Positions 12,151 to 25,447 of a DNA stretch of 64,000 nucleotides are shown here, piece by piece. The translations under genes and the position numbers were made by a program. Every line of letters begins with the position of its first letter. Position 1 is the stretch's first letter. The stretch is taken from the NCBI RefSeq assembly GCF_900090045.1, contig NC_041788.1:310001-374000 (forward strand), read 5' to 3'. Origin of the DNA: Plasmodium malariae (lineage: Eukaryota > Apicomplexa > Aconoidasida > Haemosporida > Plasmodiidae). Under the pieces are notes generated by a model. That model was not told where the DNA came from, ran no database searches, and was given only the letters and a program-made list of their open reading frames with translations.

Positions 12151-15100
12151 CTCTTTCTCTCTCCAATGTTTTACAGATGCAGTTTAAAATTACTAACACA
12201 CCTTTTTTAAATTAATAAATATAAAATTATGTTATAAATAGATCTATGTCTAGTAATAAATATGAAAAATAGATTTATGGTAAAAATTTATACTTACAAA
12301 TTATTAAATTCATTACAGTTATTAGAAATTACGCAATATTTTATATGTTTTATAGTAAAAATATATATTCCCCTAATATAGTTATATGATATTTAAGTTT
12401 TTTTTTTTTTTTCTTCTTACATTTTAAAAATTTGTCTTACTACAATTCTATATATTCATTGATATAAGTAAATAACATATATATAAATTATTGAATTTAA
12501 TTTATTAAATTTCCATAAGTTATATAATAATACACATTTTAGCGATATATCTATATAGATATATATATACATTTCTTGAGTATATTTGTGTGAAAAATAT
12601 TAAAATTTGTAAATTCACAAATTATAACAATGTGAAATTGGTTAAGTTAATATAGTTATCTCATTCTTCTCTTTACGTATGCGTAGTTCCTTTTCTTATT
12701 AATTTACACGAGCAAATATCAACATGTAATGTACGTTTTTTAGTAAATTAGCTAAATAAAATATAAATATTCATTAAATAAGTTTATTTAAATGATAAAT
12801 TGTATATTTTTCTTTATTTTTCTACTTTAGCATTAACTTTGTGTTTATTGAATAACCAACAACTAATCGTCATAGATTCCCCCCTCTAATATACTTATCA
12901 TCAGAACGCACTATGTTTTTATTATGGATCTAGTTTCCTTCTCTTACTTTAACTTTATTATACTTTTATTAATTTTCTCATTCGAGTAACCTATTTTTCT
13001 TTATCATTAATTTATTAACATTTCCAAGTTATGTATATATTGATATTAAACTTACTTCTCTACTATGTGATAGTTATATCACTAAGTAATACTACTATAT
13101 TAAAAAAGTAATAAAAAAATTAAAAAGAATTTATTTTTTTTTCATGATATGTTACTGTAATTAATTTTCAAAAATAATTTAATATAATATATAATCAGAA
13201 TAACCGAATTATCAAATTTTATTCATTATGATATATATTATTCTTAATTAATATATGTTCATAGTATTTTTGGAATATATTATTTTTAAAATATATATTA
13301 AGTATGGATATTACTTTTCAGCGTTTGTTACTAATTAAATACAAAAAATTAAAAAAATATACTGTTTATCTTTTGTTATATTAAATATATTTATAATATA
13401 TTAATGTAATTTTAAATTTTACATAAACTCTCTATTTAAAAATTCAACAGAATATATGAACGCGGACAATAATCCTTTATAAACGACTGAGTTACATAAA
13501 AAATATACAAATAAATAATACGTATTTATTTCCAAAAAAAATCATATTAAATTTATAAATTCCACTTTGTTTAATTATCTATTAAAAATTATATTAAAAA
13601 AGTATAGTTTTAAATATACATTTAAATCGCTTTTATATTTAAAATTATTTCTTTAATTCTATTATGTATGTATATCCGGTAAGTTATTATTCAAGAAATA
13701 TTCCTAGAAACAATAGTAGTCATCTTTTCATATATCACTTATAATTTTATTGTCTATTCCTAATATATATTAAATTTTGCGTATTAATAGTTTTACATTT
13801 GTTTCATGAGTATATTCAGATTATTTTTTTTATTTTTATAAATTTTTTATTTTTTATAGAATAATCCATAATTACATATGCCTTTTTTAATTTTTAGGAT
13901 AATATAATATATTTCTACTCAGTTCAAACATATATGAAATTGTTTTATTTCACTTATATATTTAAAATAGTTTTTTACTTATATTCATAAAGTCTTTTCA
14001 CTAATTTTTAGCACCATTTTTAAATGGTATATAGGAAATAGTAAAGATAAATAGCTATAATTATATGCGTAAAAAATTAAATTAAACACATAAATCATAT
14101 ATGCGCTATATGTTATACATTAATTACATATAAATTCCAAAATTTTTCTACATGTTATTCCTTTAAGAACATTCCTAAATATTATATCATTTACGTAAAA
14201 TTAATATTCCTTAAAAAATAAAAATGTACTCAATTAAATAATATAAAAATATGTAAATTGTATTAAGGATATAGAAAATAATTTAATAAAAAGCAATTAT
14301 AAAATTAATAGTTATTTAAAATTATATAAACTTTTATAACTTATTATAATTATGCAAAATTGTACTTATTCTACATATTATATATTCAATACATTTTTAC
14401 AAAAAAATACATATAACTCATAAGTTAAATTAAAACTTATATATAATAATAATATATTTATAATTCCATATATGTTACTATTTAAATTATATGTATTTCA
14501 AATAATTAGCTTGTTAAACTTACAAATACGCGAAATTCAATCATTTTTCTACTTCTTAAACATAACTGAATCTGTAATAATATATATATTATTTTTTTTT
14601 GTGGTTTATACTATATTAAAATAACAATATATTTTAAAATACAAAAAATCCTATTTATTTTTATACACATAAAATACAACATTTGTATATTATTAAATAA
14701 TACAATTAAAGAAAAAACAATTATAAAAAATCAAATTACCTTACTAAAAACCAACGTAAATAAAGATGTTCTTCTTTATATAAAAAAATAATATACAAGT
14801 TGAAATTGAAATAACAATTATTCATCTTTTAGCTAATTTCTTTTTTATATTATGTACTTATTAAATATATTTAAGAATAAACCAACTTTTTTATTGTGCA
14901 TATCATCGTTCTTATAGTTTTGATGGGTTTTTTACAAGTTATTCCTTATGTTTTTATATAGTATAATAAGATATACATATTTTCTTTATTCTAGAATTAC
15001 TATAAAATATATTTGAAACATTCTTTACTATTATTTCCGTTGTACTTCTTAAACGTGATATATACTTTTTTCATTTTTCAAGCGTTTGTTATTAAAACAG

Positions 15101-15439
15101 TTTTCAAAAATATTAAACTAAGATACATATTAACTACTAAATATATATAGACTTAATATGTCTTACAATTATGAATTTTTACGAAAGATAACAAATAGAT
15201 ATTTACACAATTTATTTGTAAATATAAATAGATGTTATTCTTTGTAGATAAGGAATAACGTAAAAAAAATAACAAGCAATGAAGAACCAACGTAAACAAC
15301 AATGTAAAAAAAATCTCTTTCTAATCTATCTTTTCGTATTAATGTTCTTATTTTAGATTCTATAATATTTCTTTATTTATTTCTTATAACATCAAGCACA
15401 ATTCATGTAACTTCAAACATATTTTCTTTGCTTTCAATG
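12151..15439. other. AT-rich intergenic stretch, no gene seen
   Basis: Continuous AT-rich sequence with homopolymers. A slightly less AT-rich patch around 12830-12960 has stops in all frames and no splice-like boundaries. The section 14880-15130 could contain the worn-out 3' end of the PIR relic to its right, but I cannot show this. Confidence 0.45.
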
Positions 15440-16160
15440 GGCTTTTAATTTATACGTACCATTTTATATAAGACATTATATGGATAATATATTTCATTAC
15501 TTTTGAAATAATTTGGATATATTTTTTTATAAATTAAAATGTGTCCCCTAAAAAACGAACACTATTCCTACATATAATTTTTATATAAATTGTTAATATA
15601 TTTAAAGCACTTGAAATTCACCTTACAATTATTATTCTTACTATTTTCAGCAGAACATTTAATTATATAAGGATAATTTTTTAAATGATCATGCATATAC
15701 TTCTCTTCTTTCTATATTTTAATGTTAAATATATGTATGTAACATTGACAAGATGTACTTTATAAATCTATTAAATTAATATCATTTACGTCCGTAAAAA
15801 ATTTCTTAATTTCAGTTTAACTAAAAACTTTTTCTATTAATACCAAATGCATTCTTTATAATACAGAAGATGCAATACTACGAATAAGAGTAACGGTCTA
15901 CGAACCTTTCTCCATATTAGCACTAGATAATTTAAGTTTGTTGATAATTTTTTTACAAAAACTTTTAATATTTTTATTAGTTATATCTAACTTAGTACAT
16001 TAAGCATTAGTATTATTTCTGTTTTGTTATCACTACGAATTTCATCATATTTTCTATTTGATGACACTTCCGTAAATATACCTTCATAAAAATTAAAAAA
16101 CAACTGAACTGTACAATCATATAAATCCTTTCGTCCTTGCAACAGTTTTTTCATTTCACT
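15440..16160 (-). pseudogene. PIR-family pseudogene, heavily decayed
   Basis: Read on the minus strand, pieces of a PIR main exon appear in shifting frames. They are: an N-terminal piece with FYEGIFTEVSSNRKYDEI; then DITNKNIKSFCKKIINKLK, which corresponds to the CSLCKKIARNVDKLS segment of the intact PIR at 20 kb; then KYMHDHLKNYPYIIKC, matching HLHDYFKNYDSIKK; then CFKYINNLYKNYM, matching YLNYINNLYNKYR. The order of these blocks is the same in both genes. At least two frameshifts and several stops (for example TAG after NYM and in the N-terminal third) separate them. No first exon, membrane segment or tail could be placed. A relic of an antigen gene with no expected product. Confidence 0.7.
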
Positions 16161-19100
16161 TTATTAGAAATATAACACATAAATGATGAACAATTTATAA
16201 TTTTTATAATAAAAAATAAAAATGTATTTATTCTTTCCCTTATAAAATTGTCCATTATACTTAAAAATATGATAATTATATAAAGAATAATCCTTATTAC
16301 AAAATTATATATGTACGTAATATATAACGATTTCTAAACTTTTGAAATGTTAAGCATTTTTCTATATTAATTATAAGATGCAGACAAATACATATTAGTA
16401 AGAATAGCTTATAAATCATCCGTTAACATATAATTGTAGTAGTACTAACATTATTATACAAAAAAAGCATTTTCTGTAATGTAAGAAATTAAATAAAAAT
16501 TAGGAGTTCAATTTCCTCATAAAGTGAAGCATTATAAGACAATTTATTTCTCTTTTAAATGGTAATTTATTAGACGTATTTTATAAATCACTATTAATAA
16601 TACATAATAGAACAAATCGTATTTATAATATATAATAATAATCTGTATTTTCTATTAAAATGCTTAATGAGTAATACTATTTAATTATTTAAAAAAACAT
16701 GTACACAAATATATATCTCTTATACAAAATATAATGAATATAATTTTCTAAAAATAAAAAGCGCTCAACTTCATATATATAGAATTCCAATCATTCTATT
16801 AATCTACATTTATATTTTATAAAAATATATATGTGCCATTATACGTTTTTTACTTAATTTTTATTAAAGAATGAAATAAATCGTAAACATTATTATAAAT
16901 TGGTAAATATTGTATAATATAAATAATAGCTATCTGATTACATAAAAAAATATTTGTTAATACTGAAAATTATTAATTATAATGTTCTTATTTAAAAAGA
17001 AGAACATATTTTATTGTTATGAAAATGTTTTCTCTATCTATATTAATTTTAACTTATAGTTAATTATATTAAATATTACTTTATTATGTAATACTATAGT
17101 CCCCATTTAACATATGGACTTTGAAATATTATTATATAGCTATAGTTAAAATAAACGGTACTATAAATTATTGGACATAAAGTGATATTTCAAATTAAGC
17201 CCAAATTTTTTCTCTTAAAAAATTGAAATTAACAATAACGAAATGTTTTTTTTATATTTCTTGCATTGTAAAAATATGTTGTGGATTATATTTAAAACAT
17301 AATGATAAACTTTACTCAAAATATATATTACGTTTTAAAAAAATATTTATGACAATTATTTTTCTTTTTTCCTTGGTGAAATAATAATAATATTAAATTA
17401 TTTTATTATATTTTTTAATTATATATTTTCACATATTTTATTCATTTCTGTTACACTATATATTATTAATACTAAATGATATTTATTCCAAAGAAAAAAA
17501 ATCATACAAATATTTTAAGAAAATATTATTTTTTTTTAACTATGTGTCTTCTGAAATAATACCAAATCACAATTCACAATAAATATTGAATATACAATAA
17601 GATTGTATTTTTGTTGTTTTAACTGTTATCCCAATTTTAATGAATATTTAAATATATATTATATGAAATATTCAAAACTAAATTTATTATAAATATTATT
17701 AGCTTCATTTTCGCATTCAATATTACAATATAAAAAAAAAAACAAAAAAGCATCAATATATGCATTAACAAGATAATTTTATAAGAATATATTATAAAAA
17801 AAAATTGAACATATTAGTTTGAATCACCGAACAATTACACATATAATAAAAAGAATTAAATACATTATAACAATTTAACAGTGGTTATATTTAAAATTAT
17901 TTAATTATGCTGTTAAAGACTACTACAATATTCATTCATATATCATACAAAAAAAATAAGTAAAATGAAATTTTTACTAAAATCAATAAATAACAAATTT
18001 TAAAGAAAATATATTATGTATAACTAAGATGCTACACTAGCACAACTTGAATTATATTACTTTCAATTAAAAGATTTATAAAAATCTTAATAAAATTATT
18101 TAAATAAATAATGGTCTCATACGCAAAAATCATTGCCATAATCGAATATACCTTGTAAAAAATATAATATAAATGAAAATATAACAAAATATATTTAAAA
18201 AAGTATGTATAATATTGGTAATTTTACTTTTGATACATACTACGTGTTAATTACAGTTTATTGTACTTATATCATAATAATTAATTATAAATCATTTATG
18301 TGTAAACTTTCATAAAATTTTAGTACTCCGTATTATAACAAAATAAACAATAAAATATAATAATTTTAAGGAAAAAGAAATATATAATATAACTAAAAAG
18401 TAAAAAAAATTATATAAAATTAAATATACATTATTGTGTTATTTTGAAAAAACAGATAAAATAATTATATCATACACAATACTCCTAGAAAATAGAAATT
18501 CGTAAAAATTACATATATAATACGGATAGTACCTTATACCATATTTTTATTCCAATAATTTTATGATCTTATGGGACTATATGGAACATAATTTACTTGA
18601 ATGCATACAAAATAAATATTTTCTATTGCAAAAAATTATCTACAAAAAAAAATGAAAAGAATTTTTTATTATAATTTTACTATACTTTAGGATCAATACA
18701 TTTTTAAGTAATATAAGATGTATAAATGAGATATCATAAAATTCTTGTGAATCTCACAAAACTATAATTATTCTTTTCATAGCACTTTTATATCCTGAAC
18801 ATAATAAAAACAATATTTGGCATATATTAAATCTTTAATTTATATTATATCAGTTCATTTTAATATTATCATAAAATAATATTTTTATTATGATAAATAT
18901 ATAAAAGTGTTCAATCTTCCTTTTTTTAATAATATTTTTTTATTTTATAATTTAATGTAATATTTTTTTTTCTTTTTATACTCGTATTTTTAATATTTTA
19001 CATACATAAAAATCTATATATTATTTAAAGATAAACATAATGCAAATAAAAAAAAAAAATAATAAATAATATTATATTATATATAATGCATGGAAATTTA

Positions 19101-19834
19101 AGGAACCATTTTCTTATAATAAATTCATTCCTAATTCAAGTAGCACAATTACAATTGTTAAACATTTTCTAGTAATTATTATTTTTTTATCTAATTTAAA
19201 ACCATTTATTTTTTATGTTTCATATATATTCCTTATATTTTACTTCTGTCACATTTATATAAAAAAATTTTTACGTAGTTATTCACATAATTTTGATAAA
19301 AAAAAAATATATAATACAATAACATCCACAAGAGTTTCTATAGAATAATTATATTAAAATATCACTACACATAAAATCCATATAATTGTTTATAATGAAG
19401 AAATAATTATTAATCGGAAATTTATATATAGACAATATATTTAAAGGAAAAAATGGATAAATACATATATTAAAAGAATAAAAAAAAAAATTTTGTATTA
19501 TGTAACTTTTTAGCAGGATAAATAAAATATTTACAAATAATATATTAATATTTAATACTTTAGTTTTTGCAGTATAATTGTAATCTTGTTATTCATTTTA
19601 TTCGTTTGAAAATTAAAAACTAATATATTATTAGATGAAAGAGATGTTAAGGAATATTAATCTTTAACAAGAATTATCTAATATCTTCAACTAACAAATA
19701 TTTATATATTTTGAAAATTTTATATAAAAAAATACATAAAATATCATTAATTTTTATATTTTTATTTTTATATATTTTCAAATGAATATTTAATGTGATG
19801 ACATTTTTTTTTATTTTACATTTCTCAAATAAAT
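16161..19834. other. AT-rich intergenic stretch, upstream region of the intact PIR gene
   Basis: No exon-like segment. Poly-A/T tracts are frequent (19044-19052, 19300-19308, 19481-19490). The last kilobase should hold the PIR promoter and 5' UTR, but no recognisable motif can be named by eye. Confidence 0.5.
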
Positions 19835-21562
19835 ATGTCAACTACTAATGATAATTCATGGGTATATATCAATTATTATATAAAAATATTATTAACATCT
19901 TACAATTTTAGTATTACATGCTAATGAAATAAATTTAGAAACACTTCTATAATAAGAAATTATAAATTTACATCTAATTAATTATCTCCGTTTCATTTTT
20001 AGGATAAAATTTTAGTAGGATCACCTTCATATAATATATATAAAGAATTTGATAGTGAAGTTAAGGAAGAGATATATAATAAATATTGTATTGAATTCAA
20101 TAATCAACAAGATGAAATAAGTAGACAGGGATGTAGCCTTTGTAAAAAAATTGCAAGAAATGTAGATAAATTATCTAATTACCTCAAAAACATTGAGTAT
20201 ACTCCTCAATGTTCACACTATAAATATTGGGCATATCATAATATAAAAAAAATTTTAGGAGATAATATAGAAAATGAGAAAGCCAAACCTTTAATTAATA
20301 AACTATTACAAGCTCAAAATAGTATGAATAAAGATTATTACTTATATTACTGTCAATATAGCTTTGGTGATAATATTTCACAACGATTAAACGATAAGAT
20401 AAATGAAAAACATTTGCATGATTATTTCAAAAATTATGATAGTATTAAAAAATCTGATACTTGTAAAAATGTTAAACCCGAGGAATATGAAAAATATCTT
20501 AATTATATTAATAATTTATATAATAAATATAGGTCAGAGAAGGAATGTTGTGATGGATCATGGCAGTATGAGTGTTTCGATTATTTTAACTGTTCTGATG
20601 AGTTTGATCCTAGTAAACTCTTATCTTCATTAACATCTAAGGGAAATAAAGACTGTGATAACTTAAAAATATTTGAAAAACCATTAACATTCTTTAATTC
20701 AGATAATTCTGAGAGTTCCCAAATAGATATTAAAAATTCAATATATCATGTTAAGTGTACAGATATTCCAACTGATAGACTTGATAATAACAAACTCATA
20801 GGAGGAACAATTAGATGTCATGTTCTTCCATCATTTCCAGCATCTCTTAATAATCGTTCTTCATCATTTACTCATCGTCCTCCTGAACATGCTCCTTTTA
20901 CGATAGATGGACATATTGTAACTCCTGTAACTACAGAATTACAGCGTGATAACCAAGTATCAAGCGGAAGCTCAAAACAACAAAATTATTCATCCAATTT
21001 ACATGCATCAGGTGTAATTAAAGATAAGAGTGCTGAAAAAGATACTCCGTGTGAAAATCCACAATTAGCAAGAGATGAATCAGGAGCCTGTATAGAACCA
21101 GATGTACGTAAAACTAATACTATTGGAGTAAAATTGAACGTGTTCGCACCAGGAAAAACAATTATAATCAGACTAAATCCTAATTCTTATATGTACAAAA
21201 ACAATTTTTTTCGCGTTGGAATCGCATTTACTCTCATAGCGGGAATAATTTTCACTATTTTACTTTTTTATAAAGTAAATGAATGTTCCTCAATAGAATC
21301 CCACATATATTAATTTACTATTTTTAATTTTTATAAAATTTTATAATTACAAAAAAAATATATTCAATATATTCTTTATTATTCATTTTTATATTAGTTT
21401 ACTCCCTTCGGAAGATGTTTTCATAAAAAAGTACCAAGGAAAAAAAGAATTGACGATTATTATGATGATCCGTATATGCGTCAGTTTATTATCCGTGCTC
21501 CAAAATCTGGCAAAAGAAGAACAGGTAATAGGGGTTTACAATTCTCTTATTACTCTAGGTGA
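19835..21562 (+). CDS. PIR protein, three exons, intact
   Basis: A complete PIR-family variant antigen, predicted at 487 residues. Exon 1, 19835-19861, codes for MSTTNDNSW and ends at a GTATAT donor. Exon 2, 20003-21274, follows TTTTTAG and opens DKILVGSPSYNIYKEFD. It carries a cysteine-rich ectodomain (CSLCKK, CSHYKYWAYHN, CCDGSWQYECFDYFNC), a serine/proline/histidine-rich low-complexity stalk, and one membrane segment at about residues 411-431 (VGIAFTLIAGIIFTILLFY). Exon 3, 21398-21562, gives a basic 54-residue tail starting FTPFGRCFHKK. All junctions are phase 0 with GT/AG sites. There is no N-terminal signal peptide, as usual for PIR proteins. The family is thought to act at the infected-cell surface in immune interaction; the exact role of this member is unknown. 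The open reading frame running past 21274 to 21313 is intron read-through. This is the only full PIR in the window. Confidence 0.92.
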
Positions 21563-24500
21563 AATATTGCTTATTGATTACAAATAAAATACAAAATCTT
21601 TTAAAAAAAGAATCCTGAAAAGTGGACATAAGGAGGTGATACTCGTACTAATATTTAGTAATAGAAAAAATATAATAAAATGAATTATATTCAAATAATA
21701 CATAAAACAAATCTATTAAGCATACTTTCAATAACTGAAGAATCTCCCAACCATATTAATTATGTATTATTATAACTTTGTAGTAGAATGTATAAAATGA
21801 AAAAAAATTGCATACATAGGTATCAAAAAAATTTAATAATGAATAAAGAAAAAAAATTTTTTAATCTAAGGAAAAACGAAGATATCTTTGGTAAATTTAC
21901 ATAGAAATATTTTTATTAAAGAAAATAAACTTTTTTAGGAATTATGTTTGTAATTTTAAATTTCTCTGCATATTCCATTTTTTATTTAAATTTAATAATT
22001 AAAACTCATTAATTTATTTAGTTCCTTGTTTTTCATTTTTTTTTTTTTTAATCTTCTATTTATATAATTATGTGGTAAACTTAAAAAATATTTATTCTAT
22101 AAAACACCAATAATGGATTTTCCATAGATACACTTAAACAACATTAAAAGTTTAAAAAATCTTTATGAATTACGATAATATAATATTTACAATAATATGA
22201 AATTTTATCATTTTAACAATTAAAATTTCTATAAAGTGGACGTAGCTTTTTTATTTTTGAAAAATAAGCATAGTTTTCTTAAAAAATAGTGTAAAATAAA
22301 ATGAATTAAGGTTTAATTAAAAGAAAAAAGAAAAATTGAATTATTATTTCAATGCATTAATCTAATTACTCAAACCTTTTTGATATTATAACAAACAGAA
22401 TTAAGGATATTTCCATATAAAACATAAAATCCATATTATTTGTAGAAATTGTACATAAGACGATTATCTATAATACATTAAAAAATATATTATTTTTCTT
22501 ATTTTATTATGTATATAAAAATTATGAGGTATTTTATTAAAAAATATATTTGAAATATTAATAGGCAATTAAATTCATTTAAATGATTATAATATTATAA
22601 TCTAATCGAGCTGTATTTTTAATATTACACATAAAAAAAAGCTTAGGAATTTTTTTAGAAAATATTTATATTTGAAATATACAATAAATATTCCTTTTTT
22701 CATATGTAATAACTTTATTTGATACATGTATATATTTAGCATATTCACTATGAAGTAGCAGTATATAAAATATATCCTTAAATATACATTAATTGAATAT
22801 TATAATAATGTTGTTCAATTATTTCATTAGTAGCTAACAATAAAAACGATATTAATATATTTTATATCACTTAATTTGGATTTCATTATATAATTTTATT
22901 TCTAAATTGTTACAAATATAAAAGTATTCTTCTGTTTATCTCTCTATCTTTTCATACTAATGAATTTAAACTTTTTTAAAATATATTTTATACTAAAAAT
23001 AAAATTTCTAATTCATTTTTTTAAGGTCCTTTTTCTGTATTTTTAATAAAAAATAAACCAAAGTATGAGGAAATCTTCATAATTATAAAAAAATGAAATA
23101 CTATGATCATATGGTTTAAATGGTACAGAAATTAAAGGAAATAAATTATATTAATAAGCGCATGAAAAAAAATTATTAAATAGCGCAATTATAAATAGTA
23201 ACATCTTCATGATAATAACTATTTTATCCTAATTTTAAAGCTCTTACTTTTTACGTATTATATTTAAACTTCAGTTATATTATTATTTCATGTATATATA
23301 TTGAAAATTTTAATATACTGTCTCTGCTTATTTAGGTAAAATACTTATACTATAACTCCTAAAAAATGAGGAATAGAATAATTATATATTGTACTTCTAA
23401 ATATCAAAATCAAATAATTTTCTGTGGAAAATAAATTTTTGTTATATAAAAATGTACATATAATGTATATATTATGTTAAAATATATATAAATTTGTTAT
23501 ATATATCTTTGAAAACAATTATTATTCAGTTATTTCCGCATTATTTTAAATTCTGAAGAAATCATATTTTGCTTTATGTTGCTATATTCGCAGACTCTAT
23601 GGTACATTTATTAAATACTATGCTTTTTCAAATATGTAAAGTATTAAAATATGACTATTTAAATATATAATATCGCAAAAAATTAAAAATTATTTTATAC
23701 ATATTCCCCCAATATTGATATTAATTAATTCATATTAAATAGAAAGGGGATATAATGTTAATGATTAAAGCTGTAAGAAGTAGTAGATCAAGGAACAAAA
23801 AGATTTCATAAAATTAATATTCAAAAATTAGAAATATAAGAAAATAATTATTCTTTAATACAATAGTTTGATTCGACATAGCTATAATAAATAATGGTTT
23901 ATATATATATATATATAAATATTTACAAAATATTATTATCAGTTGATATGAATAATTATTTTTTATTTTTCTCACCATAATCTATCCCTTATGTATTTGT
24001 TTCTAATAAAGAATTAAAATTAGAAATAATATATATTTACAGCATAACAGAATAACCTACTCTCTTGGTAATACATAAAAATTCTTTTATTATTTTTAAT
24101 TATTCATATAATGTCTTAAAAAGATATATAAAGTAATACATGAGCTTTTTTAGTTTCTGTGCTAAATAAATATATTTTAATACTGTTGAAAATATGTTTT
24201 TAAATAGTTGTACAAAAGCAGAAAAGAATAATAAAATAAATGAAAACTTTTTTAATATATTGATTCTAATTTAACTATAAATAATTACAGAAATATAATT
24301 ATGAGACTTCAATGCTTTATTCATTATTTAACGTAGTATATTATGACATTTATATGAAATTATAATATTATTAATTTTTTATTACAATGTTATAATATAT
24401 TTTGCATTATTTTAACCATATAGAATAATTAATTTTTTTATAAGTAGATCCTAATAATTTTTTTTATTTTGAATGAGCCGTCAAACTTATTTAAAATAAT

Positions 24501-25447
24501 TAATATACATATATACATACTTTATTAATTAAAATTTATATCCAATGGAATCATTCATACACAAAATTCGTAATAAACATATAATGTAAAACATGTATCA
24601 ATTATTAATTAAACTACATTAAAACTATTCAATAAAATAATGTAAACCATAAATAATTAAATTTTAGGTATGTGATATACATATATATAATATTAAGTAT
24701 TATAACTACAATTCAAAGGTATGTACACTCCACAACTATATGGACAAATTAGAATAATTTATATATTATTACTTCTATTCTCTATAAACGAAACAGTAAA
24801 TATAAAAAAGTGTTAACATTATAATTATATCAATATAATGGATTGCATCAAAAATAAAGAACAAATTAACATAAAATAAAATAAACCAGAATCAGTTCTA
24901 ACATTTATTTGCTTTATAGATCATTTTCGAAAAAAACAAAAAAAATTTTGAAATCATTTCAGTAATACAACTAATAATAGTTATATTCATGAGTCTATAT
25001 TGAGAAATATAAGAAAAAAAAGAGACACATTATAAACAATTATGATAATTTTATAAAATAATTTTTATATCACTTAGTAATATTATTTATATGTAATTTT
25101 TTATTGTTAGTTATTTGGCTGTTTACTTATAAAGCGAATATTACTTTTATATAAACATGTATATATATATATATAACTGTGATTTTATGTTAAAATATAG
25201 TTAGAACATATATCCAGTTGTAATATATTTATTTACAGTAAAAAAATATAAGAAGAATGTAGAATGAAATAATGATATGTTCAATTATTTTATAGTTTTA
25301 TAAATTCTTATATACTTTATAGTTTTATAATTTCTCTTAATATGTATTAACATAAAATTAAACTTCTGAAAAATCAGAAGATATAATTTAGTATTTTTCT
25401 TTCAGATGGTTATTTGTAACGATTTGGAGAAATAGTATTCTGTCATT
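21563..25447. other. AT-rich intergenic stretch between PIR and STP1 genes
   Basis: PIR 3' flank followed by STP1 5' flank. Stops occur in all frames throughout. Only homopolymers and short AT runs (23908-23925, 25158-25174) are seen; no exon-like segment. Confidence 0.5.

Noticed and set aside
20403..20633. 76-codon open frame inside the PIR gene
   Set aside because: Other-frame shadow of PIR exon 2.
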